This document shows, in pieces, positions 6,923-13,013 of a stretch of DNA of 64,000 bases. Position 1 is the stretch's first letter, and each line of letters opens with the position of its first letter. The position numbers and the translations under genes are program-made. The notes beneath the pieces are model-generated. The model saw only the letters and a program-made list of their open reading frames with translations. It was not told the DNA's origin and made no database searches. This stretch comes from a virus: positions 29,745-93,744 of IMG/VR virus record IMGVR_UViG_3300043436_004480; one strand, 5' to 3'.

Positions 6923-7063
6923 TTATTTTCTACAACCTGTACCCATAGTACAAGCTGGTCTGTTTCCATACTTTTTATAAGCAGTATGTCGCTTTTGTGC
7001 ATTATTCTGAGTTGCACAACTCGTTATTGCTATTAAAAGCAATAATGCAATTACTGTTTTCAT
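6923..7063 (-). CDS. 46-aa lipoprotein
   Basis: ATG 7061-7063 to TAA 6923-6925. The first 16 residues (MKTVIALLLLIAITSC) form a classic signal peptide with a lipobox ending ITSC. The mature peptide is about 30 residues, basic, with two further Cys (ACTMGTGC) that could form a disulfide. Phage lipoproteins of this size often block superinfection or phage receptors at the cell surface; that role is inference. It ends seven bases before the two-helix peptide gene. Confidence 0.7.
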   Translation of the reverse strand: MKTVIALLLLIAITSCATQNNAQKRHTAYKKYGNRPACTMGTGCRK

Positions 7064-7121
7064 GCTGTTTCAGTTTTAATTTTAAATGTTGTTGTTTTCT
7101 GTATATCCTGAAATAAAATAA

Positions 7122-7142
7122 TCCAGAGCCATAGACTCTGGA
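7122..7142 (-). terminator. Terminator-like hairpin
   Basis: TCCAGAG with CTCTGGA (7 bp), seven-base loop, then TTATTTTATTTC on the minus strand. It separates the tRNA-like/structured RNA segment from the lipoprotein gene. Confidence 0.55.
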
Positions 7143-7175
7143 ATATTAACTACATATTATACAAAATTATGAACA

Positions 7176-7195
7176 CATCATTTCGATTACCCGAA
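7176..7195 (-). other. Hairpin next to tRNA-like element
   Basis: CATTTCG with CGAAATG (7 bp, six-base loop) lies nine bases from the 3' end of the tRNA-like element. It could be a terminator or a processing structure. Confidence 0.4.
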
Positions 7196-7204
7196 ATGTA
7201 GTTG

Positions 7205-7288
7205 CTGCGTACACAGGATTCGAACCTGCTTTGTTCAGACAACACGAGTTTCACGTGCGCAAACAAAATCACCATTAGAAATACGCAG
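7205..7288 (-). tRNA. tRNA-like gene, class II layout, anticodon unclear
   Basis: Minus strand: acceptor TGCGTAT paired with GTACGCA, then G73; a canonical T arm GCAGG-TTCGAAT-CCTGT; a long variable arm TTGT-CTGA-ACAA as in Leu, Ser or Tyr tRNAs; and a 5-bp arm GCACG-TGAAACT-CGTGT in the anticodon position. The seven-base loop lacks U33, and the D-arm region (GGTGA) does not fold well, so I cannot assign an amino acid. CCA is not encoded. It may be a degenerate or non-decoding tRNA. Confidence 0.6.
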
Positions 7289-7340
7289 TTTAATTTATTA
7301 AACTTTCTTTGCAGTATCTTAGCAACAGAATAATAAATTA

Positions 7341-7496
7341 GTAAGTTTCTCTGGTTCTTCCCCTTTCTCTTTGAAACTTACAAATGTCTGAGATTGGAGG
7401 TTCTTGGTTTAAACAAGTCGAAATACGGGATTCATAGCCCGCACTTCAACTCAAAGTATGTTTACTCTTAATAAAATCACATAGACGGAAACATAC
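7341..7496 (-). ncRNA. Candidate structured RNA with three hairpins
   Basis: Three separate stems in 156 bases: 9 bp GTAAGTTTC/GAAACTTAC (7341-7381); 13 bp, all paired with four G-U pairs when read on the minus strand, around loop CTATGAAT (7417-7450); and 8 bp GTATGTTT/AAACATAC (7456-7496). The G-U pairs favour the minus strand. No gene fits here, and no known RNA family is recognised. Confidence 0.5.
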
Positions 7497-7521
7497 AAAG
7501 TTTCTATGCAAAGTTTTACTC

Positions 7522-7540
7522 AATTACAATAGTTGTAATT
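7522..7540 (-). terminator. Hairpin after the 152-aa gene
   Basis: A perfect 8-bp stem (AATTACAA with TTGTAATT, loop of three) lies 11 bases downstream of the stop of the 152-aa membrane protein gene. The following T-run is poor, so it may protect the 3' end rather than terminate. Confidence 0.4.
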
Positions 7541-7550
7541 ATTCATTTGA

Positions 7551-8009
7551 CTAATCATGTCCAAATATATCTTCTTCAAGATAAGACTTGACAGGCTCCT
7601 GAGTTTTTTCTTTTTCTGGGACATCTTTCATAGAATCAATCCTTGAAAGTAAGTTCTTTACATCAACTTTTTGACGAAGATCAGAATTTTCTTTTGCCAA
7701 GTTATCAATTTGACTTTCTAAACTTCCTATCAATTGAAGACGAAAAGCATTTTTATTTACTTCGTTTGCAAGATTTCTATTTATTCTTTCCGTTTCTTTA
7801 TTCACTTGATTTACAAGTAGATAGCAAAGTAGTATCAAACCTAAAACAGAACTCAATAACAAAAGAGTCAAGAGTATAATTTCAAGTTTAATTAAGTTAG
7901 TTCCAAGAACTATCCAGAAGATTAAACATGTTGCTACAATTGACAATGCAATTATAGCTAGAATTTGCGTGAATGCAGTAGCTGCAATTTTATTGATTTT
8001 GGTATTCAT
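7551..8009 (-). CDS. Two-helix membrane protein with coiled coil
   Basis: A 152-residue protein: two membrane helices at about residues 13-36 and 42-66, then a cytoplasmic coiled coil (about 67-120) and an acidic end (EEDIFGHD). The same plan, two helices plus coiled coil, is found in the next gene upstream, so the two may be distant relatives or partners. The leader carries one of the GTATAGG-loop hairpins, 8 bases before an AAAATTATG start. Confidence 0.75.
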   Translation of the reverse strand: MNTKINKIAATAFTQILAIIALSIVATCLIFWIVLGTNLIKLEIILLTLLLLSSVLGLILLCYLLVNQVNKETERINRNLANEVNKNAFRLQLIGSLESQIDNLAKENSDLRQKVDVKNLLSRIDSMKDVPEKEKTQEPVKSYLEEDIFGHD

Positions 8010-8017
8010 AATTTTAA

Positions 8018-8039
8018 TTCTGTTAGCCTATACACAGAA
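8018..8039 (-). promoter_or_regulatory. Leader hairpin, GTATAGG-loop family (copy 1)
   Basis: Minus strand TTCTGT-GTATAGGCTA-ACAGAA, then TT and AAAATTATG. One of four such hairpins directly before starts at 8009, 8515, 8921 and 9318; stems differ, loop is kept. Confidence 0.55.
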
Positions 8040-8059
8040 AGGTGTTTTGGTTGGTAAAT

Positions 8060-8086
8060 GAGCAATTACGATAATAGTAATTGCTC
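8060..8086 (-). terminator. Hairpin containing the stop codon
   Basis: A perfect 10-bp stem GAGCAATTAC/GTAATTGCTC with a seven-base loop. The TAA stop of the 149-aa gene lies in the stem. The T-run is weak (ATTTACC). Confidence 0.5.
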
Positions 8087-8515
8087 TAATTTGTACTTTG
8101 ATTCTTTTATTAACATTTCTAAAATGTCAACATGACCAATTAAATATGCAGTTTCATTTCCAATATGACCTTCTGCACGTTTTTTGTATTCTGCAATTTT
8201 ACTTTCATAAAATTTGATGTTCTCTTCATGAACATTTTTAATATTATGAATATTTTGCATCTTTTCATCTTGAAGTGCATCCCAAGCATACAAACTTTCA
8301 TCTGCAAGTTTGTTAATATCTTGGAATGTTTCCCTAATCATAAAGCACATTCCTATGAATGCGCCAAATCCTAGAGATATTAGAGCGTAACCCATAATTA
8401 CTACGGATTCCAACTTGTTTTCTGTAAATTTGTTTCCTATTATACAAGAAACGAAAACTAACAAAAACATTGTTAGTATGGCAAATATATTGCCTTTGAT
8501 TTTACTTGAATTCAT
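8066..8515 (-). CDS. Two-helix membrane protein with coiled coil
   Basis: A 149-residue protein with two membrane helices (about residues 11-30 and 36-59) and a long helical cytoplasmic tail rich in Glu and Lys. It shares topology with the 152-aa neighbour. The AAAATTATG start follows a GTATAGG-family hairpin. The stop codon is inside a perfect 10-bp hairpin (8060-8086). Function unknown; a membrane-tethered scaffold is possible. Confidence 0.75.
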   Translation of the reverse strand: MNSSKIKGNIFAILTMFLLVFVSCIIGNKFTENKLESVVIMGYALISLGFGAFIGMCFMIRETFQDINKLADESLYAWDALQDEKMQNIHNIKNVHEENIKFYESKIAEYKKRAEGHIGNETAYLIGHVDILEMLIKESKYKLEQLLLS

Positions 8516-8526
8516 AATTTTAAAGT

Positions 8527-8546
8527 TCGATTGACCTATGTATCGA
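8527..8546 (-). promoter_or_regulatory. Leader hairpin, GTATAGG-loop family (copy 2)
   Basis: Minus strand TCGAT-ACATAGGTCA-ATCGA, followed by AAAATTATG of the 149-aa gene. Confidence 0.55.
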
Positions 8547-8558
8547 GAGATATTATTT

Positions 8559-8921
8559 TTAAAGTTTTGTTAAGCTTCTACATCCGATGATTTCACCTTC
8601 GGAATTTCTTACTGTTTCTGCAACGATGTAAAAATCATTGCGTTCGGGATAATACGTTTTTATTGATTGTGCAGCAATTTGCGACACAACATAAATCGTA
8701 TTTTCCTTTTCTTCTGGGATGAAATCTGGTTCTCCGAAAGACGTTTTAGCCATAACTGGAATTCCGAATGTTCCTCTACTTATGAAAGTTTCTTGAACAT
8801 ATGGATTCTGCTTTGCTCTAACAATTCCGTCACTTTCAATCTCTAATGCGATGACATCTACGTCATCTATTTGTGCATAAAATCTTAGTTTATGCGGAGT
8901 GAAATTTTTTATTTCAGTCAT
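8559..8921 (-). CDS. Unknown 120-aa protein, beta-rich
   Basis: A 120-residue protein from ATG 8919-8921, chosen because AAAATTATG precedes it; the frame could extend to 8948, but that would cross the leader hairpin. The sequence is beta-rich with the pattern TPHKLRFY near the N-terminus and GIPVMAKTSFG in the middle. The TPH(K/T)L start is reminiscent of small conserved phage proteins of unknown role. No catalytic residues are evident. Confidence 0.75.
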   Translation of the reverse strand: MTEIKNFTPHKLRFYAQIDDVDVIALEIESDGIVRAKQNPYVQETFISRGTFGIPVMAKTSFGEPDFIPEEKENTIYVVSQIAAQSIKTYYPERNDFYIVAETVRNSEGEIIGCRSLTKL

Positions 8922-8931
8922 AATTTTAAAT

Positions 8932-8951
8932 TCGATTAACCTATACATCGA
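8932..8951 (-). promoter_or_regulatory. Leader hairpin, GTATAGG-loop family (copy 3)
   Basis: Minus strand TCGAT-GTATAGGTTA-ATCGA, followed by AAAATTATG of the 120-aa gene. Confidence 0.55.
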
Positions 8952-8964
8952 GAGGTTTTGAGAT

Positions 8965-9318
8965 TTATAATTTGTTGTTACTACGGATCATGAATTTTCC
9001 GTATGCCATTAGAGTTTCTCCTGCTAATTGAGAGTAAACTGAATCGGGACACATGTACGCATCAGTTAGAAATTCTACTTCTACTAAAGTTTCAGGGTTA
9101 GTTCCTAATTCTAGTGCATTATCAACGTGCTTTTTTAGCTCTGCTAAAGTTAAATGTTTACTTTTACTTTGAACTTCTTCAAGTTCAGCAAAAGCCAACT
9201 TTTCTTTCAACTGATTCATTTCTGAAGTCATCTGAGTTATCAATTCTTCGCCAGTTGAACCAGCGATGTCTGCTGCGTAACCTTTAATACGCATTTTTAA
9301 TTCTTCTACCTTTGTCAT
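8965..9318 (-). CDS. Unknown 117-aa helical protein
   Basis: A 117-residue protein. Residues 1-65 look like a helical hairpin or coiled coil (KEKLAFAELEEVQSKSKH), and the rest is mixed. No membrane segment. The AAAATTATG start follows the fourth and most divergent leader hairpin. It is the first gene of the four-gene group that shares these leaders, so the four are probably controlled together. Confidence 0.75.
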   Translation of the reverse strand: MTKVEELKMRIKGYAADIAGSTGEELITQMTSEMNQLKEKLAFAELEEVQSKSKHLTLAELKKHVDNALELGTNPETLVEVEFLTDAYMCPDSVYSQLAGETLMAYGKFMIRSNNKL

Positions 9319-9328
9319 AATTTTGAAA

Positions 9329-9345
9329 TGGTTGCCTTTACACCA
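9329..9345 (-). promoter_or_regulatory. Leader hairpin, GTATAGG-loop family (copy 4, divergent)
   Basis: Minus strand TGGT-GTAAAGGCA-ACCA, followed by AAAATTATG of the 117-aa gene. Shorter stem and loop than the other three. Confidence 0.4.
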
Positions 9346-9375
9346 AAAGGTTAATTTTGAATTTTAAATTTGACG

Positions 9376-9457
9376 GAATGTGCAGTCACGCACTGTGAAT
9401 AAGAACTTGTTCTGTTGATTAGACTACAAACAATTTGTTTCTTACATCTGCACATTC
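9376..9457. ncRNA. Candidate cloverleaf-like structured element
   Basis: A perfect 10-bp closing stem (GAATGTGCAG at 9376-9385, CTGCACATTC at 9448-9457) encloses small hairpins TCAC-GCACT-GTGA, AGAAC-TT-GTTCT and AAACA-ATT-TGTTT. The strand is uncertain because the stems are nearly symmetrical. No gene covers it. Confidence 0.45.
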
Positions 9458-9473
9458 ATTTTAACAGAGGCCA

Positions 9474-9543
9474 AGATATAATATGCAAGTTGACAAAAGT
9501 TAATCAGACTTTTGTCCAATGTTATTCTTTCTGCACTATATCT
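9474..9543. ncRNA. Candidate structured element with long hairpin
   Basis: A 7-bp closing stem (AGATATA with TATATCT) encloses a perfect 9-bp hairpin, GACAAAAGT/ACTTTTGTC, around a seven-base loop (9492-9516). On the minus strand the loop is CTGATTA. tRNA-sized, but there is no T arm. Confidence 0.4.
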
Positions 9544-9588
9544 TATTTATGCTCCACGCATACCTCTGCTAAAACTGTCAAACTTTGT

Positions 9589-9695
9589 CACAATGAGAAG
9601 ATTCGAACTTCTAAAGTTTTTCGGATTAGAATCTTGTCTAATCTTACTAAGGAATCTACCGATTTCCTCAACTATTCCACCGACTGGACATTGCG
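9589..9695 (-). ncRNA. tRNA-like element with insert in place of anticodon arm
   Basis: Minus strand: acceptor CGCAATG/CATTGTG (one G-U) and A73, D-like arm TCC-AGTCGGT-GGA, T arm AGAAG-TTCGAAT-CTTCT. Instead of one anticodon arm there is about 60 bases with two hairpins: AGGAA/TTCCT around a loop with CGGTAG, and GATTAG/CTAATC. No seven-base U33 loop is present. At 107 bases it is too long for a normal tRNA. Confidence 0.5.
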
Positions 9696-9720
9696 AACAA
9701 GTAGTTTAAAATTACGACGT

Positions 9721-9789
9721 ATATCAAATTCATTATTTGATATTTACTTAGGTCGTGTCTATTTTTCACCCTATAACAACAAAATAGAC
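9721..9789. other. Two strong hairpins in non-coding gap
   Basis: ATATCAAAT/ATTTGATAT (9 bp, loop 5, 9721-9743) and GTCTATTTT/AAAATAGAC (9 bp, 9757-9789). The gap 9346-9932 holds no credible gene; it is filled with stem-loops and the tRNA-like element. Confidence 0.4.
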
Positions 9790-9846
9790 TAAATTTGTTA
9801 CTGGGATGCTTTCTTACGAAAGTTTTCAGGAAAAGGTACTATCATA

Positions 9847-9897
9847 AACAGTTTAACAACTTGTTGAGGTTCTGAAAAAGCAGTTTTAAAACTTGCT
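9847..9897 (-). promoter_or_regulatory. Two bulged-A hairpins
   Basis: Minus strand AGC-A-AGTTTT/AAAACT-GCT (9879-9897, followed by TTTTTC) and AAC-A-AGTT-GTTA-AACT-GTT (9847-9865). Both have a single unpaired A on the 5' side. A third copy is at 10621-10641. Confidence 0.45.
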
Positions 9898-9921
9898 TAG
9901 GTTTTGAAATTAACGGTACTA

Positions 9922-9952
9922 TTATAAACGAATTATTTAAATTCGTTTATAA
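9922..9952 (-). terminator. 13-bp hairpin containing a stop codon
   Basis: TTATAAACGAATT pairs perfectly with AATTCGTTTATAA around ATTTA. The TAA of the 187-aa gene is in the loop region. No strong T-run follows, so it may stabilise the 3' end. Confidence 0.45.
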
Positions 9953-10496
9953 ACTCTTGAGAGCAACGGCAAATTTCTAATTCTGTATCATCTCCTCTAT
10001 TTAAATAAAACAGAATGTCAAAATTATCCACTTTGATCACTAATTCATAAGAACCTTGACCAGAAGCAATCATGAAAAATTCAAGATTTCTTTTGTTAAG
10101 TTTGAATTTTTCTATTTCTCTTTTTAAGGTAGAAAATACAAGTTCAGCATCTTCTCTGCTAAGAATCTTTGATTCATTATCACAAAGAAATTGTTCACGT
10201 TCTGCAAGTTCTCGTTCTGTTTTAGAAAACATAGGACGAATTCTTTCGTCTATATATTCTGCATGCTCTTCATCATGTTTATTAGCATAATGAATATAAT
10301 CTGTTGAATTGCTGAATTCATACAGAGGACCATTTTCGTCATTCTTTATGTATAACAAAATGTCGTTACCGTTATCATGAACAAGATATTGTTCATTTAC
10401 TAATTTGAAAGCATATCTAGCTTCTGTGTTAGCAATTATTTCTTCTAAATTAGGAAATAATTTAATTGCAATGTCCTTTGTGATTAACCTAGGCAT
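9933..10496 (-). CDS. Unknown 187-aa acidic protein
   Basis: A 187-residue acidic protein that appears to contain two related halves: both have a pattern of Asp/Asn-rich turns with hydrophobic strands (NGNDILLYI near residue 43 and DNFDILFYLNRGDD near 158) separated by a charged helix. This may be an internal duplication of a small beta domain. No membrane segment. The start lacks AAAATT. Function unknown. Confidence 0.7.
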   Translation of the reverse strand: MPRLITKDIAIKLFPNLEEIIANTEARYAFKLVNEQYLVHDNGNDILLYIKNDENGPLYEFSNSTDYIHYANKHDEEHAEYIDERIRPMFSKTERELAEREQFLCDNESKILSREDAELVFSTLKREIEKFKLNKRNLEFFMIASGQGSYELVIKVDNFDILFYLNRGDDTELEICRCSQEFINEFK

Positions 10497-10572
10497 AACT
10501 CTGAATGCAGCTTCTCATCTGAGAATTTCGACTCCTTTAAGTCTTATTATACTGCTACTTTTTACTTTTAGA

Positions 10573-10618
10573 TATTATTGAAAGATTCGAACTTTCTGAT
10601 CCACCGACTGGAATAATA
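10573..10618 (-). ncRNA. Mini tRNA-like element without anticodon arm
   Basis: Minus strand: TATTATT pairs with AATAATA (7 bp), D-like hairpin CC-AGTCGGT-GG, T arm GAAAG-TTCGAAT-CTTTC. Only 46 bases. The D-like motif CCAGTCGGTGGA is the same as in the element at 9589-9695. It looks like an acceptor-T-arm minihelix with a D arm and nothing to decode with. Confidence 0.5.
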
Positions 10619-10620
10619 AG

Positions 10621-10641
10621 GAACAGTTTTTAAACTTGTTC
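10621..10641 (-). promoter_or_regulatory. Bulged-A hairpin (third copy)
   Basis: Minus strand GAAC-A-AGTTT-AA-AAACT-GTTC, six bases after the stop of the 109-aa gene and two bases before the mini tRNA-like element. Confidence 0.45.
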
Positions 10642-10646
10642 AGGTT

Positions 10647-10976
10647 TTAATCTGCTAACCAGTCGTATTCAGATTTATCGAAATAGTCTGGATCACTAAT
10701 ATCTTTGTTATCGAATGCTTCTAGTTCTTCTATGCTTTTTCTTAACGAAGGATGCACTCCAGTATTTTCTTGCCACTCGACTATCTGCTCATCAGTAAGT
10801 TCAACTTCATTTCTAAGTTGTGCAAGAAATTTATTTCTATCGTCGTCTGTAAGGATTTCTCCATACATATTCTCAAAAATTTCGACGTTGTCTTCATGAT
10901 AAAGACGTTCTGCTTCTCTGAAAGGAATTTTTAACTCTAAAGAAGCGTATGCGATTAATTCGTTTTGAAGGTTCAT
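10647..10976 (-). CDS. Very acidic 109-aa protein
   Basis: A 109-residue protein with an excess of Glu and Asp along its whole length and an end reading KSEYDWLAD. Small, very acidic phage proteins made early are sometimes DNA mimics that inhibit restriction or other DNA-binding enzymes; this is only a possibility because charge alone is not proof. The protein looks helical and has no membrane segment. The bulged-A hairpin and mini tRNA-like element follow it. Confidence 0.7.
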   Translation of the reverse strand: MNLQNELIAYASLELKIPFREAERLYHEDNVEIFENMYGEILTDDDRNKFLAQLRNEVELTDEQIVEWQENTGVHPSLRKSIEELEAFDNKDISDPDYFDKSEYDWLAD

Positions 10977-11102
10977 TGCTTTGAAGTTTTATGGTGATAA
11001 TCTATGAATAATATACCTGACAATTCCAAGACAAAATTAATTGTGATGGAAATGTTCAAGGTTTTCAATTAGTATGATGAAGACTAATTGATTTGGCAAA
11101 AA

Positions 11103-11130
11103 GAATTGGTTGCTAAAATGCAACCAATTC
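11103..11130 (-). terminator. Rho-independent terminator containing the stop codon
   Basis: A perfect 11-bp stem GAATTGGTTGC/GCAACCAATTC with a six-base loop, then CTTTTTGCC on the minus strand. The TAG stop of the 76-aa gene sits at the base of the loop. Confidence 0.75.
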
Positions 11131-11343
11131 CATCATAATTCTCCCGTCTGGAAGAACCATTTCTACTTGCTTGATTTCTTTGCAAGTAAATTCAAAGGTC
11201 TCTCCAGCTTCTGCTGGGCCTTCAAACCGCATGAGACCAGGAAGTTTCCTGAATCTGCCAGTAGCGACTTCGGTGCTTATACTCCACCACGAGTTTTCGC
11301 CTGACTTGGTCAGGCAAACGAAAGTTGCTTTAACTTTGTTCAT
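11113..11343 (-). CDS. Unknown 76-aa protein
   Basis: A 76-residue protein from ATG 11341-11343 (context AAATTATG; the frame could extend to 11376). It is beta-rich with Trp-Trp (SWWSIST) and a Cys pair spread over the chain, suggesting a small beta barrel such as an OB or SH3 fold; that is inference. Codon use here has more G and C than the neighbours, which may mark a recent arrival. It ends in a strong terminator. Confidence 0.65.
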   Translation of the reverse strand: MNKVKATFVCLTKSGENSWWSISTEVATGRFRKLPGLMRFEGPAEAGETFEFTCKEIKQVEMVLPDGRIMMELVAF

Positions 11344-12010
11344 AATTTGCATCTGCACGTTAGTGTGTACAGCCAACTTTAGGCAGGGGGGATAGTGGGG
11401 GGTTAGCTCTGCAATTGAAAATGAAATAAATTTTTTTAATTTTTTTTTTTGAAAAAATTTTGGAGTTTAAATTTTAGCTCTTCAATCCAGATCGAAAAAT
11501 AATTTTTTGAAAAATTTTTCTGGAATTTTTTCTCTGCTTCTGCAAAACAAAAAACGCCAACCTACACTTTCGCTGGTTGACGCTTTTCGAGGTCTTTGTC
11601 CGCAGACATGACTTTGCAAAGATAAGAAAAAAAAACAAAACCCACCAGAATTAACTGATGGGTTCTGCGTACTGGCAAGAATATCTGAAAATTAGCTTTC
11701 GCCAGAGTTCTCAGCATAAGTTTGTTTTTGCTTTTTAAAAAGTTCCAGATCACAAATCTGAAATTTTCTTCTTTATAATATTCTCAATTTTCAATCCTAA
11801 TTTACTTCCTTATTTTTTATTTTTCAAATCCAAAATCGGATTTTAAAATTTTTCCTTTTTCTGGGAAAATCAAATTGCCTGTACCATTGGTAGAAGAGGC
11901 GTTATCTTTGATGCACAACTTCGGTCTCTTGGTGGTCGCTTTGCTTTGACCTTAGCAAGATACAACTTTTTCCTGACATTATGGTTAACTATCCAAACTT
12001 TATTTTCATA
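11344..12010. other. Gene-poor gap, 667 bases
   Basis: I see no credible gene. The part from 11400 to 11560 is extremely AT-rich with long A and T runs. A strong terminator lies at 11627-11663. The part 11870-11960 has higher GC and can form GGTC/GACC stems; it could hold an unrecognised small RNA or a decayed gene. Confidence 0.5.
11627..11663 (-). terminator. Rho-independent terminator
   Basis: ACCCATCAG pairs with CTGGTGGGT (one G-U, loop TTAATT) and is followed on the minus strand by TTTGTTTTTTTTT. It ends the transcript of the HAD-type gene or of something in the gap. Confidence 0.75.
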
Positions 12011-12847
12011 CTACAATGAATTAAGGATTTGTTTAGAGCGAGTAGGTAATTCATAAACAGTCCATTGTAGAGAATGTAGAAACTGAAAAGCTTCTTCTGA
12101 AGTTTCATTTTGAAGAAGTAATAATCCTAGATCTTCATGAATAGAAGCAACAGGTCTGTTATTGTAAAGAATTACTACTGAACCTCGAAGTTCTGGATGG
12201 TTAAGATAGAAAGAAGAGAAAGGAAAGTCTCTGTTTATATCTGAATACAAATTTTGCATAGGAACAACTCCATATTCGAAGTGAGGTATATAGAAAGCTG
12301 TCGCAGATTCTTGTTCGTTAGTAACTCCAATTGCATATGAATTTCCATATTGAAGAAGACATCCAAGTTGAGAAGTTTTAGCTTTTGTTTTTAAATACAA
12401 AGCACTAAGCAAAGGATTTATAGAAGGATTCTGCAAAAGAAGTTCTACTGCAAACCAATCAACAGTATATCGTTGTGAATTTGAAAATCTAACAAGTGGA
12501 CAACCTAAAGCTGCATCATCTATATATATATGTGCAAACTGTTTATTAGAATGGCTCCAACTTTGATCTGGATTAAAGTTCAACCAATCAAGATTGAATT
12601 TAAGATCGTGCATTTTGAGAAAGTCAAAAGCTTCTTGCAAAGTGTCTACTGGTTCTGAATCTTTGTCTGGTCTGATTTGCAGAGTACTTCGCATAGTCCA
12701 GAGCATAAGTTGAACTTCCGGAATTGTAGATAGTTTAGTTAGAACTTTCTTTGCATACGGAACAAGTTTGCCTATTCTTGGGAAATCATGAGTTACAATT
12801 GTTCCATCGAAGTCAACTCCGATAATAATCTGGTTTTTTTGAGACAT
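12011..12847 (-). CDS. HAD-superfamily hydrolase with extra C-terminal domain
   Basis: A 278-residue protein from ATG 12845-12847. Motif I is VDFDGTIV (residues 11-18, nucleophile and acid Asp), motif II the LWTMRS segment near 50-55, and the final acidic motif IDDAALG near 103-109: the signature of HAD phosphatases. The first 125 residues match the size of a compact HAD domain; the remaining 150 have no recognised motif. Possible substrates include nucleotides or nucleic-acid 5'/3' phosphates. It is the first gene of the minus-strand block, next to the divergent promoters, so it is probably early. Confidence 0.8.
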   Translation of the reverse strand: MSQKNQIIIGVDFDGTIVTHDFPRIGKLVPYAKKVLTKLSTIPEVQLMLWTMRSTLQIRPDKDSEPVDTLQEAFDFLKMHDLKFNLDWLNFNPDQSWSHSNKQFAHIYIDDAALGCPLVRFSNSQRYTVDWFAVELLLQNPSINPLLSALYLKTKAKTSQLGCLLQYGNSYAIGVTNEQESATAFYIPHFEYGVVPMQNLYSDINRDFPFSSFYLNHPELRGSVVILYNNRPVASIHEDLGLLLLQNETSEEAFQFLHSLQWTVYELPTRSKQILNSL

Positions 12848-12965
12848 ATTATATATGTATAGGTTAAAGGTTAGATTGCTCTGGGAAAGAGGGCCGAAAT
12901 GAGAATCGCCCAAGTCTTTTTCTTTTTTTGGGACTACTATTGACCTGTAAAAATTTTGACTTTTA

Positions 12966-12997
12966 CAAATGTAACTTAATACTGACTAAGAAGCAAG
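12966..12997 (-). promoter_or_regulatory. Bacteroidota-type promoter, leftward
   Basis: Minus strand -7 box TACATTTG (12966-12973, full match to TAnnTTTG) with CTTG (one mismatch to TTTG) 20 bases upstream. It would drive the HAD gene with a leader of about 110 bases. Confidence 0.55.
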
Positions 12998-13013
12998 CAA
13001 TTTCAAAAATTGT

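Noticed and set aside
7417-7450. T-arm-like CGGG...CCCG hairpin as part of a tRNA
   Set aside because: The loop CTATGAAT is not a T loop, and the stem is 13 bp, too long for a tRNA arm.
9415-9792. Open frames on the plus strand (9415-9792 and 9512-9709)
   Set aside because: They run through tRNA-like and hairpin structures, have poor codon use and oppose all neighbouring genes.
11562-11753. 63-codon minus-strand frame
   Set aside because: A strong terminator (11627-11663) lies inside it, and there is no start signal.
11851-12052. Plus-strand frame reading IACTIGRRGVIFDAQLRSLG in part
   Set aside because: Looks protein-like but has no start codon after the preceding stop, and its end overlaps the HAD gene on the other strand. 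It could be a remnant.
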